Source of the DNA: Bacteroidota bacterium
GTDB taxonomy: Bacteria > Bacteroidota > Bacteroidia > Bacteroidales > F082
NCBI GenBank assembly: GCA_018816765.1
Contig: JAHIUX010000016.1
Coordinates: 1-64,000 of the forward strand
DNA: 64,000 nt
Direction: 5' to 3'
Shown: positions 20,451 through 28,957 of the stretch, piece after piece
How the letters are laid out: each line of letters opens with the position of its first letter
How positions within the stretch are numbered: the stretch's first letter is position 1
Made by a program: the position numbers and the translations under genes
Notes under the pieces: model-generated
Databases searched by the model: none
Told to the model about the DNA's origin: nothing
Seen by the model: only the letters and a program-made list of their open reading frames with translations

Positions 20451-20488
20451 GGTAATATTTTTTCAGGTTTTCTGTGAGGTGAAATGCC

Positions 20489-23467
20489 TCAGTTTTTTAC
20501 GAGGCTTATTGCCCTGTTGAATTGGCTGCTTTCGATGCGAATGACATAGATTCCCCTGCTCAGCTTTTCCAGGTCTAACTCAAAATGCCTTGAAGCCCCT
20601 GCAATCGTTTTTTCATGTATACCAATGTTTTGTACACGGCCCAATAAATCAAAACAATGCATGTGAATTTCTGCGTCATCCATGCCTTCAATCACACAGC
20701 TTGCCAATCCGGAAACGGGATTTGGGAAAAGAACCACATCCTCGGTTCGCGCTACAGCTTGTGTTTGATAAAAACTGATCTTTTGCTCATCGATCTTCAG
20801 GATCAGGTTGTTTGTTACTGGGGCTTCCTGATTCAATGTAATGATGTCGGATCCGATACTTTGGTAACCTGGTTTTTCGGCATCGACCCGATACTGGCCA
20901 AAGGGTAAGCTATCGAAATAAAAATAACCGTCAATATCCGTAAGGGCGTAGTCGATTAATGCCGTTTTGTTTGGGTTATACAGAAGGATACTTGCGTTGG
21001 CAAGGCCTTCCTGGCAGTATATCGCATCAGTTTCGGGCTGGCTAAACCAGGGCTGACAGTATACCTCATCGCCAATATTGCTTCCCGACATTAAAAACCT
21101 TCCTGAAATAAGGCCTTGTCCTGAATTATTCTTGTGTAAAAGCGATTCGAGCTGAATGTCAACATCAAACACATCAGATTGCAAATCAAAAACATAGGCT
21201 GATTGCCAATGCTGTTCATTGAGGTAATAGGCCGGGCTGAGCTGATTTCCGGCCACCGTATCAGGCACAGCATACAGCAAATACTTACCCTTTAACATAT
21301 TGTTCAGGTGAAAACCTCCATTTTGCTCTATCGGAGCAATTGCAGCAGCAGCCGGGCCGGGCTCATCGACTAATACCGCCATAACGACGCCATCCACAGC
21401 TTGTTCCAATTCGCTCCAGGCAGTTCCCGAAATCCGGTAGAGTTGTTTGATGTTGAGCCGAAGGGTATCCCTTACCAACCCACAATCCGAAGAAGCCGTG
21501 AGAATCAGGTTGACCCCACCATTGAATTTGTCTTCCGGCCCTGGCAGATATTCGGTTACCAGTGCGCTGCTGTTGGTAAAACTTCCGTCGCCAGTGGTTG
21601 ACCAGAGCAACTCATCATAATAATCTGCCATTGCCTGCTGCAGAGCCAGTATCGAATCAGGTGACAAAATGGTGTCGTTTCCGGCCCAGGCGAGCGGACT
21701 TTCGATAAATAAGAGTTGAAAACTATCTGTGTATACACTTGCATTGCGCACCACCTCCATGGTGATGGTTACTCTGCCCAAACTATGGTCAAGATTTCCC
21801 GGATAGTAGTTCGGGTATAATACGCTTTCATCATCAAACACGCCATCACCGCTTGTAAGCCAGGTGAGCTGATCGAACAGAAAAGGAATGGTTGAATTGT
21901 TGATATCGATTGAACTCTGACTTTTGCACATCAGGGTATCAGGCCCGGCATATGGCCTGATGGCAGCAAAAACGAACGGACTTTCATGTCCGAGGCATTG
22001 GCCACTAACAGCGCCCTGATTGTCGAGTGCCGTGATGGCAATGGAATCGAACACCGTAACACCGCTCAGGGTAAAGGTTGTTGTGTCGGTGATGATGGTA
22101 TGCTGGGCAAAAGTGTACCGGTTGAATGTGCCATAATGCAGCCTGTAGCCAACAAGGTCACTCTCGGGATTTTCTTTCCAGCTAAAGACCACCTTGCCAT
22201 TGATAAGTTGTTTAATAAAATGATCAGGCGGAGACATCGGAGCTGTTGTGTCCGGCTCGTCAGCTACGGGCGTATAAAGCACCTGGCCCAACAACGGATT
22301 GTCCTGCCTGTCCCAGATAAATGTATCAATGGTATCGCTGTCGGAAGTTGTCCAGTAATTGTTAGGCATGACCATATCATCGGCCGTATTGTTCCTGATA
22401 TAAGAAGTAGCCAGCTGTTGCTTGAACAGGTTATTTTTTTGTAGGCTTCCCTGAGGTGAATGGTTAAAGGTGATGATCCGGTTTTCGTTTTTAACCAGTG
22501 TGTTTCCTTCGATGATTGTGCGTGCAGCACCTGATTGCATGTTGACGCCTTCAAAGTTTTTCAGGAAACTATTGTTCTCAATTCGGCAATCAGCGGCATC
22601 TCTCAAGGTTAAGGCGTTGTTGTTCAACCAAAAGATATTGTTTGTAATCAATGTTGAATCCATGGTGACATAAATACCAAAGCCCACACCCTGTCCATTA
22701 GAAATCACCTTATTCATACTAAAGGTATTGACACTTGCGAACGCATTATTTCCCCTGTCGATGCGAATGCCGTTCAGCCCCTTTTCGATCACATTGTTTT
22801 GGATCAGGTTGCCTGAAAGTTTACCTTCAGTATCGTTCAGTAAAATGATGTTAGAGTTATTGTTTCCGATATAGCAGGAATCGATCAGGTTACCCGATGC
22901 CTGGTTTCCTGCCCCACTTGCATACAATTCAATCCCAACATAATTTTGATTGATATCGCACTTGATTACGCGACAATTGGAGGAGCTGACAAAGCGGATT
23001 CCCCGCCATTGGTTTTTCGATAAATAGCAGTTTTCGATGACAACCTGGTCGCTTGATGTCAATTCAATACCCACTTCTGCATTCACGATGCGCGCATATG
23101 ATATATGGTTGTTGCCAGCTCCACCCGCTTTTTGAAATGTTACCCCTTTCCATTTCCAGTTTTGTACACCAATATAGTTAGGCACCATCATCACAGTGTC
23201 ATTCTCCTGTCCGTTCACCAGCAAGTGACCCATTTCGATGCTTAAGCCTGTACCCTGGTTGAACCTCACCGTAACTCCCGATTCAATAGTGAGTGTGATG
23301 TTTTGCGGAACGCGAACGTCGTCGGTTACAATATAAATGTAGTTCTTTGTCCAGGTTTGATCGGCTGTGAGCATGCCACCAACCAATACAGGCTCCTGGG
23401 CTTTGGCTGTATTAACAGCGACAAGGCCAATGATAGTCAGTAATATGCTGTAATAAAACCTGCTCAC
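20489..23467 (-). CDS. Secreted right-handed parallel beta-helix protein with T9SS sorting domain
   Basis: A 992-residue surface protein. Residues 1-23 form a signal peptide ending NTAKAQ. Residues about 45-380 are a right-handed parallel beta-helix of the NosD/pectate-lyase-like kind: successive rungs carry N-x-I and I-x-N-N/C patterns such as IENCYLSKNQWRGIRF and IENNSFLKNFEGVN. Then come a fibronectin III-like domain (about 410-490), two beta-sandwich repeats with a shared W-x-T-x-GDG pattern (about 510-670), and a carboxypeptidase-regulatory-like fold (about 800-880). The end (VLFPNPVSGLASC to AISLVKN) is a type A T9SS sorting domain. Beta-helices of this type bind or cleave polysaccharides, but no catalytic residues could be assigned. 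It starts 80 bases after the STN-barrel gene on the same strand and is probably co-transcribed with it. Confidence 0.88.
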   Translation of the reverse strand: MSRFYYSILLTIIGLVAVNTAKAQEPVLVGGMLTADQTWTKNYIYIVTDDVRVPQNITLTIESGVTVRFNQGTGLSIEMGHLLVNGQENDTVMMVPNYIGVQNWKWKGVTFQKAGGAGNNHISYARIVNAEVGIELTSSDQVVIENCYLSKNQWRGIRFVSSSNCRVIKCDINQNYVGIELYASGAGNQASGNLIDSCYIGNNNSNIILLNDTEGKLSGNLIQNNVIEKGLNGIRIDRGNNAFASVNTFSMNKVISNGQGVGFGIYVTMDSTLITNNIFWLNNNALTLRDAADCRIENNSFLKNFEGVNMQSGAARTIIEGNTLVKNENRIITFNHSPQGSLQKNNLFKQQLATSYIRNNTADDMVMPNNYWTTSDSDTIDTFIWDRQDNPLLGQVLYTPVADEPDTTAPMSPPDHFIKQLINGKVVFSWKENPESDLVGYRLHYGTFNRYTFAQHTIITDTTTFTLSGVTVFDSIAITALDNQGAVSGQCLGHESPFVFAAIRPYAGPDTLMCKSQSSIDINNSTIPFLFDQLTWLTSGDGVFDDESVLYPNYYPGNLDHSLGRVTITMEVVRNASVYTDSFQLLFIESPLAWAGNDTILSPDSILALQQAMADYYDELLWSTTGDGSFTNSSALVTEYLPGPEDKFNGGVNLILTASSDCGLVRDTLRLNIKQLYRISGTAWSELEQAVDGVVMAVLVDEPGPAAAAIAPIEQNGGFHLNNMLKGKYLLYAVPDTVAGNQLSPAYYLNEQHWQSAYVFDLQSDVFDVDIQLESLLHKNNSGQGLISGRFLMSGSNIGDEVYCQPWFSQPETDAIYCQEGLANASILLYNPNKTALIDYALTDIDGYFYFDSLPFGQYRVDAEKPGYQSIGSDIITLNQEAPVTNNLILKIDEQKISFYQTQAVARTEDVVLFPNPVSGLASCVIEGMDDAEIHMHCFDLLGRVQNIGIHEKTIAGASRHFELDLEKLSRGIYVIRIESSQFNRAISLVKN

Positions 23468-23547
23468 TTTTGTTGTTTTCTCCCGATCATGCCTTTAAAA
23501 ACCTTAGGCTACAGTTTTTACCGGTACTCGCTTCTCTTTTATAGATA

Positions 23548-24891
23548 TCAAAAGTAATAGATGATACCAGCTTTAAGTCCGGTTGCATTTATTTTTTTAT
23601 CAATTGAATAGTCCTTGTATACCGAATTCATTGAATGTCTGTAAAATAATTCACCGGTAAAATCGAACCAATCAGAAAGTTTCTTCCGGATACCCAGGCC
23701 CAATTTGTACGAAATCAGTGTGGGTTGCAGGTTAATAATGTCATAATCCACACCATGAAATCCATTGCTATTGCTGATGAGGGTTCCATTGGAATATATT
23801 AACTGACTCATCACCAGGCCCAGGCTTGCATATACGCGCAAATCAGGCTTTTTATACAGGTTGTATGCTGCCGAAAGCTGCCATTCCAAATATCCCAGGT
23901 TGTTGAGTTGGTTGTAATTATATTGCCGGTAATCAAGTGGCACATAAGCTGAATCAGTAATGTAAATCCAGGTTGTATCGGTCAAAACAACGGTATAATA
24001 GGCATCGAGTGTGTCCACATCGTAATAACCGCCGACTGATTGCTCATCGAGAAATTTGAAGCGGTTGCTGAATCCGGTGAATTGAAGGCCAGTATTGAAA
24101 CTCCATTTCCCGGTATTATAACCTGCTTCAGCGCCAAGACTGAAGTTCCTGAATGATATGGACTCAGACTCCTTCACGATACGCAACAGTTCACCATCAG
24201 GTTCCGAAGATGAAAATCCAAATTGATTCCCCATTTGTGCATAGGTGAAACCCATCAGCCATCCGTTATCGCGGTCAGGCTCAAACCTGAGGCTCTTTTT
24301 GCCTTCGGGTTTTGATTCAGGCGGTTCCGGCTTCACAAGTTCCCTGATAAAGACAGTATCCGTTTTCACCAGGGTATCAGTCCGCCATATGGTATCCACC
24401 CTGATGATGGTATCGTGCAATTGCCGGACCAGGGGCATTACAAGGGCAGGTTGATCATCAGGTGTTTGTTTGTTTTGTTTTTCCTCAGCTTTGCTATCGA
24501 TGGCTTCGCGTTCGGCGGCATTGGCAGGCTTGAAAACAACGACCTGATTGCCTACAAATCGAAAGTAATTTCCTGAAGGCGCAAGAACCCCGGTCAGTAT
24601 TTCCCTGAAAGTTTTATTTTTTCCAATATAGGTTACCGGCTTTTCTGTGGCCAGGTCAGAGGCATTAAAAGAGAAATGTACCTTTTCGAGGGCAGCGAGT
24701 TGCTTAAACACCTGGTCAAGCGGCTGGTTTTTTACTTCAAAATCATATCTTTTTACTTCGACCTGCTGTGCTGTAGTAAGCATTGTCAACATGAAAAAAA
24801 ACACGGCAATTAGCAGGCGTGCTTTGTTCAGGTCATGGGCATTTTGCTGATTAAGGCGAACCGATAACAAATACAATGAATTGATTTTCAT
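23548..24891 (-). CDS. Outer-membrane beta-barrel protein with N-terminal STN domain
   Basis: A 447-residue protein with a signal-like hydrophobic segment (about 28-42), then an STN (secretin/TonB short N-terminal) domain at about 46-125, recognisable from YDFEVKNQPLDQVFKQLA, VHFSFNASDL and the closing GNQVVVFKP. A Thr/Asp-rich linker (about 150-200) leads to a C-terminal part of amphipathic strands ending in IIYYF, the terminal aromatic of outer-membrane barrels. It is far too short for a TonB-dependent receptor and has no plug domain. STN domains in Bacteroidota receptors contact FecR in the periplasm to release an ECF sigma factor, and sigma and FecR genes lie just upstream. I infer a signalling barrel. 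A terminator separates it from fecR, so it has its own transcript. Confidence 0.8.
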   Translation of the reverse strand: MKINSLYLLSVRLNQQNAHDLNKARLLIAVFFFMLTMLTTAQQVEVKRYDFEVKNQPLDQVFKQLAALEKVHFSFNASDLATEKPVTYIGKNKTFREILTGVLAPSGNYFRFVGNQVVVFKPANAAEREAIDSKAEEKQNKQTPDDQPALVMPLVRQLHDTIIRVDTIWRTDTLVKTDTVFIRELVKPEPPESKPEGKKSLRFEPDRDNGWLMGFTYAQMGNQFGFSSSEPDGELLRIVKESESISFRNFSLGAEAGYNTGKWSFNTGLQFTGFSNRFKFLDEQSVGGYYDVDTLDAYYTVVLTDTTWIYITDSAYVPLDYRQYNYNQLNNLGYLEWQLSAAYNLYKKPDLRVYASLGLVMSQLIYSNGTLISNSNGFHGVDYDIINLQPTLISYKLGLGIRKKLSDWFDFTGELFYRHSMNSVYKDYSIDKKINATGLKAGIIYYF

Positions 24892-25103
24892 TCGTTAAAC
24901 TAGCAGTATTTAAAGCAAAATAAGTGCTAAAATAGTAAAATAAATCAAGTTCGATCGTTTGCCAGCCGATTCATAATATTTTACTGTCTTCGTGGCATTG
25001 TTCAAGTACCGGGAGAATGAAGAACTGATTTGCACCAGCCTAAGGCTCTGGTTTGGGTTGTTTTAGCAATAAAACCGGTTTGAACCTAAGCAAACAGTAA
25101 GTC

Positions 25104-25129
25104 AAAAAAAACACCCATAAGGTGTTTTT
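25104..25129 (-). terminator. Rho-independent terminator after the FecR gene
   Basis: A perfect 9-bp stem (25107-25115 with 25121-25129) and 5-nt loop is followed on the minus strand by eight T. It lies about 27 bases after the fecR stop, so the sigma/FecR transcript ends before the STN-barrel gene. Confidence 0.85.
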
Positions 25130-25155
25130 AGTATCCGTTAATAAGTCAGGACATG

Positions 25156-26175
25156 CTATTTGAAAATAACTTCGTTTTGCTGATGGTCAGTGTTGAAACC
25201 ATAAATCAGGCTTAGGGTTTCGAGCACCCGGTCGAGTGGTTCATTATCGAAAGTAGCCGTCAGTCGAAGCTGTTGGTCCTCAGGTTTGAGGTTTACAAAG
25301 CGCACCCCATAATTTTCTGCCAACACGCCAAACACTTCGGAGAGTGGTGAGTTTGAAAACTCAAGCACCCCTGTTTTCCATGCCAGGTGATTTGTTCCTT
25401 TAATCATATCGCTGCTAAGCCTGCCACTGCTGCAGGTATAAATACCCGACTGTCCGGGTAGCAATTCGATGCTTTCGCCAATGGCTTTGGTAGCAGGATC
25501 GATGGAATAAAACAAGACTTTACCTGAATGCAGTGACAGCACCACTTTTTCGTTGTTTCTGCATGCGTTCAGGTTAAATGAGGTTCCCAACACTTCCACG
25601 CCTACGGGACCAGCAATAATTCTAAAGGGCTTCGAAGGGTCTTTGGCAACTTCAAAAAAAGCTTCTCCCTCAAACGATACCTTGCGTTCGCTGCTGTTAA
25701 ACTGTTTAGGATATGTAATAGATGCTCCCTGTTTCATGTAGACCATTGAACCATCCGGCAACAACAATGGTTCGGTTTTGGTTGCCTGAGCGGTGAGGGT
25801 TATTGTTTTTTCAGGTGCCATTGTTTTCAGCAGGAAATAACCTGAAAGTGCCACAATTAACACAGCGGCAACACGGATCATTACCGGAATTAGGCGGTTG
25901 TTACTTCGCCGAATACCATGTTCAACAAAGCGGTATTCCATCGACTCGTGTTGAGCAATGCGCTGTTGCAATGTATCCCAGGCTTTTTCTACGTCAACAT
26001 CATTTTCGGAGATTCCGGCATTGGTGAGTGACCAAATTGTGGCATATTGTTTACGGCTCGCTTCATCACGTCCAACAACAGGCAAACCTGCATTCACCGT
26101 CAGGTTTGTGCGTTCGCCAGTTATTTTACTGATTTTTAGTCTCTTATTATCTTTCCGTTTTAACAACATATCCAA
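25156..26175 (-). CDS. FecR-family anti-sigma factor (DUF4974 C-terminus)
   Basis: Inner-membrane anti-sigma factor that holds the adjacent ECF sigma factor until signalled from the outer membrane. The 339 residues show a cytoplasmic N-terminal part with the usual helix containing a W (DVEKAWDTLQQRI), one transmembrane helix (about 98-116), a periplasmic FecR domain (about 125-225, with LLPDGSMVYMKQGASITYP and VSFEGEAFFEVAKDPSKPF) and a DUF4974 domain at the end (about 270-335, FSNSPLSEVFGVLAENYGVRF). DUF4974 resembles an STN domain and is the part expected to pair with STN domains of outer-membrane partners. It begins 79 bases after the sigma factor stop. An ATG two codons downstream (26169) is an equally possible start. 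Confidence 0.93.
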   Translation of the reverse strand: MDMLLKRKDNKRLKISKITGERTNLTVNAGLPVVGRDEASRKQYATIWSLTNAGISENDVDVEKAWDTLQQRIAQHESMEYRFVEHGIRRSNNRLIPVMIRVAAVLIVALSGYFLLKTMAPEKTITLTAQATKTEPLLLPDGSMVYMKQGASITYPKQFNSSERKVSFEGEAFFEVAKDPSKPFRIIAGPVGVEVLGTSFNLNACRNNEKVVLSLHSGKVLFYSIDPATKAIGESIELLPGQSGIYTCSSGRLSSDMIKGTNHLAWKTGVLEFSNSPLSEVFGVLAENYGVRFVNLKPEDQQLRLTATFDNEPLDRVLETLSLIYGFNTDHQQNEVIFK

Positions 26176-26254
26176 TCCGCCTGCTTTTTCTTTGATAATT
26201 ACAGTTTAAAGACAATTCAAACGGTGTTTACCCCTATCCATCGCCGAAATATTT

Positions 26255-26866
26255 TTATCCTAAATGATTTTTAATCAATGTTTCAATGAATTTTCCCGAA
26301 GAAGTAAGTACGATGATGATTGTTGGCAAATAGGCTTTCAGTACCGTGCGCAATTGTTCAAAAGCCCTGGTCATTTGGTTTTCGACAGTTTTCACCGAAA
26401 GATTCAGTCGTTCAGCAATTTCTGCATTCTTAAGTCCATCATACCGGCTCAACTCGAAAATCTCCCGTCTTTTTTCGGGCAATGACAGCACAGCATGCTT
26501 TAGCACACGCTGCATATCCTGTTCTTCCAGTTCGTGGTTGTGCTGAATATGATCGTGTTGCGTCTGAAAACCTACAAAGCGTTCAAACTCCTTGTGAACC
26601 TTTTGCTTTTTCAAAAAATTCAGGGCGTGGTTTTGTACCGCCCTGTAGAGGTAGGCCTGAATTGAGGAATTGATGCTAAGGTCATCGCGACGGAGCCACA
26701 GCTTAAAAAACATCTCCTGAACAATTTCCTCCGCTTCTTCGGTTTCGACAACATAGCGCAAACAATAACGGCACAGCGGCGCATAATACAAGTGGAAAAT
26801 CTCTTCAAAAATTTTCCTGTCGCCTGCCGTTAGTCCCTGAATAAGCCTTTGATTATCGTTTTCCAT
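26255..26866 (-). CDS. ECF sigma-70 factor (Bacteroidetes FecI-like family)
   Basis: Alternative RNA polymerase sigma factor of 203 residues with region 2 (about 20-90; YCLRYVVETEEAEEIVQEMFFKLW) and region 4 (about 125-175; LPEKRREIFELSRYDGLKNAEIA, then the HTH LNLSVKTVENQMTRAF). The C-terminus has an extra hydrophobic stretch (LPTIIIVLTS), seen in many Bacteroidetes FecI-like sigma factors. It is paired with the downstream FecR gene, as expected for cell-surface signalling. An unusually good promoter (-33 and -7) precedes it at 26915-26943. Its regulon probably includes the STN-barrel, beta-helix and giant adhesin genes, by position only. Confidence 0.94.
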   Translation of the reverse strand: MENDNQRLIQGLTAGDRKIFEEIFHLYYAPLCRYCLRYVVETEEAEEIVQEMFFKLWLRRDDLSINSSIQAYLYRAVQNHALNFLKKQKVHKEFERFVGFQTQHDHIQHNHELEEQDMQRVLKHAVLSLPEKRREIFELSRYDGLKNAEIAERLNLSVKTVENQMTRAFEQLRTVLKAYLPTIIIVLTSSGKFIETLIKNHLG

Positions 26867-26914
26867 GCAGATTTACCGATGAATGGCCAGCCAAACCAAT
26901 CTGTTCCTGAAGCG

Positions 26915-26943
26915 CAAATATACACTGAATTGCAGGATTGCAA
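26915..26943 (-). promoter_or_regulatory. Promoter of the ECF sigma/FecR operon
   Basis: On the minus strand TTTTG (complement of 26941-26945) is followed after 18 bases by TATATTTG (26915-26922), an exact -7 box. The same 18-base spacing occurs at the rplU promoter. This vegetative-type promoter suggests the sigma gene is not driven only by its own product. Confidence 0.65.
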
Positions 26944-27195
26944 AACCTATTGCAGTATTCGCTTAAACGTTCCTGAAGGTCAGATTGTTTTAAAAACTTC
27001 CTGAAAACAGTGATTTCAGCTGTCAGATTTATTGACCTGGTTTGTTAATTGGCAGGAATGAGGTATACAAACCTCAGGCAAAGCAACCACATCAGCTTGC
27101 TTCAAATGCAGGTCTTTGCACATGGTCCGGACATCCTTTGATTTCCTGGTCTGGCCACCAATAAATAAGCATGACTCATGAAAATATTTTTCCAT

Positions 27196-27203
27196 TACAT
27201 TTG
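27196..27203 (+). promoter_or_regulatory. -7 promoter box of the EamA transporter gene
   Basis: TACATTTG matches TAnnTTTG exactly. It lies inside the frame extended to the ATG at 27171, which supports the later start at 27216 and a very short leader. No -33 TTG is visible. Confidence 0.5.
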
Positions 27204-27215
27204 CTTCCTTTTAAA

Positions 27216-28133
27216 ATGAGTATGAACCAGCGATTGTTGTCGTGGATTATTCTAGTCGCCCTGATGCTCACCTGGGGCAGTTCATTTATCCTGATCAAGC
27301 GGGGGCTGGTTTATTTTTCGCCCACCGAGGTTGGGGCATTGCGTGTGGCCATTACCTTTCTGGCGCTCCTGCCGTTGGCCCTGAAAAGACTCGCCAGGCT
27401 GAACCGTCGCGATTTCCTCATCCTTGGCTTGTCGGGGATTGTTGGTAATTTTTTTCCTGCATTTCTGTTTGCCAAGGCGCAAACAGGCATTGACAGTGCC
27501 ACCGCAGGTATGCTTAATTCACTTACTCCCTTATTTACAGTGATGCTGGGCTATTTTCTGTTTAAGCTCAAAGTACGCTGGTTTAATGTTGCCGGCGTGT
27601 TTATTGCCCTTTCCGGTGCACTTGGTTTGTTGAGGGTTAGCGGTGGGCAAGCCTTCAATTTTAACATTCAATACGCATCGTATGTGATACTGGCAACCAT
27701 TTTCTACGCATTCAACGTCAACCTGATCAAGGCAAGGCTGAGCCATATTGATGCCATTACCATTACCGCCATCACCTTTTTTATTGCAGGCATGCCGGCA
27801 CTTATCATACTGTTTGGGTTTACGCCCATCGTGACACAATTGAGCAACGATCCGGCCGCATTCAAAGGACTTGGTTTTATCGCCATTCTTGCTGTTGTTG
27901 GAACCGGTCTGGCCATGATTGCTTTCAACAAACTGATTAAAATGACCAGTGCTGTTTTTGCCTCGACGGTTACCTATATGATTCCTATTGTGGCCTTGCT
28001 TTGGGGCGTGATTGATGGTGAACATTTTGATCCCCTGTATTTTCTGTGGGTGAGCATGATCATCGGCGGGGTGATTCTGGTAAACAGGAAAGGAAAAGTG
28101 AAACGCGTTGGCATCGAAAATTCAGCGGTTTGA
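27216..28133 (+). CDS. EamA/DMT-superfamily permease
   Basis: Inner-membrane carrier of the drug/metabolite transporter superfamily; members export amino acids, nucleotides or other small metabolites, and the substrate cannot be told from the sequence. The protein has about 305 residues and ten hydrophobic helices in two EamA repeats; the first repeat starts with the typical LTWGSSFILIKRGL and ALRVAI, the second ends with GVIDGEHFDPLYFLWVSMIIGGVILVNR. The earlier ATG at 27171 is rejected because an exact -7 box lies between the two ATGs and the extra 15 residues do not resemble family N-termini. It is a single gene between a divergent sigma factor and rplU. Confidence 0.9.
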   Translation: MSMNQRLLSWIILVALMLTWGSSFILIKRGLVYFSPTEVGALRVAITFLALLPLALKRLARLNRRDFLILGLSGIVGNFFPAFLFAKAQTGIDSATAGMLNSLTPLFTVMLGYFLFKLKVRWFNVAGVFIALSGALGLLRVSGGQAFNFNIQYASYVILATIFYAFNVNLIKARLSHIDAITITAITFFIAGMPALIILFGFTPIVTQLSNDPAAFKGLGFIAILAVVGTGLAMIAFNKLIKMTSAVFASTVTYMIPIVALLWGVIDGEHFDPLYFLWVSMIIGGVILVNRKGKVKRVGIENSAV

Positions 28134-28153
28134 AAAAAATATGTGTTAAAGGT

Positions 28154-28182
28154 TTGTAGTTTAATTTTTATTTGTACTTTTG
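28154..28182 (+). promoter_or_regulatory. Promoter of rplU-rpmA
   Basis: TTG at 28154-28156 (within TTTG) and TACTTTTG at 28175-28182 are separated by 18 bases, an excellent fit to the Bacteroidota promoter. The leader to the rplU ATG is about 38 bases. Confidence 0.75.
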
Positions 28183-28226
28183 CCGTTCGATTTTTATGAC
28201 CTATAACAGCAATTTCAAAAAAAGAG

Positions 28227-28538
28227 ATGTACGCAATAGTTGACATAGCAGGACAGCAGTTTAAGGTAAAGCAAGGTCAGCAGATCTTTGTTCACCGTTT
28301 GGCTGGAGAAGAAGGAAGCACCGTTTCTTTCGACAAAGTATTGATGATTGACAATGATGGAAAAGTGAAAGTAGGCAGTCCTACCTTGACCGGCGCCAAT
28401 GTCGACGTGAAGATTGTTGAACATATGAAAGGTGATAAAGTATTGGTCTTCAAGAAAAAAAGAAGAAAAGGATACCAGAAAATGAATGGTCATCGCCAAT
28501 ACCTGAGCAAGGTTGTTGTAGAAAGTATCAAACAGTAG
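28227..28538 (+). CDS. rplU: 50S ribosomal protein L21
   Basis: Ribosomal protein of the large subunit that binds 23S rRNA near L20. The 103-residue length and the sequence are standard: [18 protein letters not shown] at the start, then [17 protein letters not shown] and the basic block [18 protein letters not shown] near the C-terminus. It is followed 22 bases later by rpmA, the normal partner. A strong promoter lies 45 bases upstream and a terminator follows rpmA, so the two genes form a complete bicistronic unit. Confidence 0.98.
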   Translation: MYAIVDIAGQQFKVKQGQQIFVHRLAGEEGSTVSFDKVLMIDNDGKVKVGSPTLTGANVDVKIVEHMKGDKVLVFKKKRRKGYQKMNGHRQYLSKVVVESIKQ

Positions 28539-28560
28539 AAACCGACAAAAAAGACATACC

Positions 28561-28833
28561 ATGGCCCATAAAAAAGGAGTAGGAAGTTCAAACAACGGTC
28601 GCGAATCAGAAAGCAAACGACTGGGTGTTAAAATTTATGGCGGACAATTTGCCAAAGCCGGTAACATTATCATTCGTCAACGTGGCACCTCTCATCATCC
28701 CGGCGACAACGTTGGTATGGGAAAAGACCACACCATTTTCGCCACTGTTGATGGCATCGTTGAATTCAGGAAGAAAAAAGACGATAGGTCTTATATCTCC
28801 ATTGTTCCGATCACAAACGAAGAAGTAAACTAA
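28561..28833 (+). CDS. rpmA: 50S ribosomal protein L27
   Basis: Large-subunit protein whose N-terminal tail reaches the peptidyl-transferase centre. The 90 residues begin [20 protein letters not shown], so there is no Firmicutes-type cleavable N-terminal extension. [21 protein letters not shown] and [16 protein letters not shown] are the family core. It is the second gene of the rplU-rpmA unit and ends at a clear terminator (28855-28886). Confidence 0.98.
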   Translation: MAHKKGVGSSNNGRESESKRLGVKIYGGQFAKAGNIIIRQRGTSHHPGDNVGMGKDHTIFATVDGIVEFRKKKDDRSYISIVPITNEEVN

Positions 28834-28854
28834 ACTGCTTCAGCAAGCATATTG

Positions 28855-28886
28855 AAAGCCCGGTTGTCATCATCCGGGCTTTTTTA
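28855..28886 (+). terminator. Rho-independent terminator of rplU-rpmA
   Basis: A perfect 9-bp GC-rich stem (28855-28863 with 28874-28882) is followed by T to 28885. It lies 22 bases after the rpmA stop. Confidence 0.92.
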
Positions 28887-28932
28887 TTGGCCTGTTTCAG
28901 CGCCTTTACGGGCCAGCAAGACCGAATTATAC

Positions 28933-28940
28933 TATTTTTG
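28933..28940 (+). promoter_or_regulatory. -7 promoter box of serS
   Basis: TATTTTTG matches TAnnTTTG and lies 17 bases before the serS ATG. No clear -33 TTG was found. Confidence 0.55.
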
Positions 28941-28957
28941 CAAAAAATCATATCCTT

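Larger units (their letters stand above)
20046..20488. other. Intergenic leader and promoter region upstream of the giant adhesin gene
   Basis: This 443-base AT-rich gap separates two minus-strand genes. It holds an exact minus-strand -7 box at 20235-20242, which would give the giant gene an A-rich untranslated leader of about 185 bases, and a poly-A/poly-T dyad at 20432-20450. No gene or RNA structure of a known class was seen. Confidence 0.5.
26867..27215. other. Divergent intergenic region between the sigma factor and EamA genes
   Basis: This 349-base stretch contains the minus-strand sigma promoter (26915-26943) and the plus-strand EamA -7 box (27196-27203). No supported gene, RNA gene or repeat was seen in between. 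Confidence 0.5.

Noticed and set aside
27000-27180. Minus-strand frame of about 60 codons without ATG between the sigma factor and EamA genes
   Set aside because: No start codon, no family resemblance, and the region is needed for the divergent promoters.
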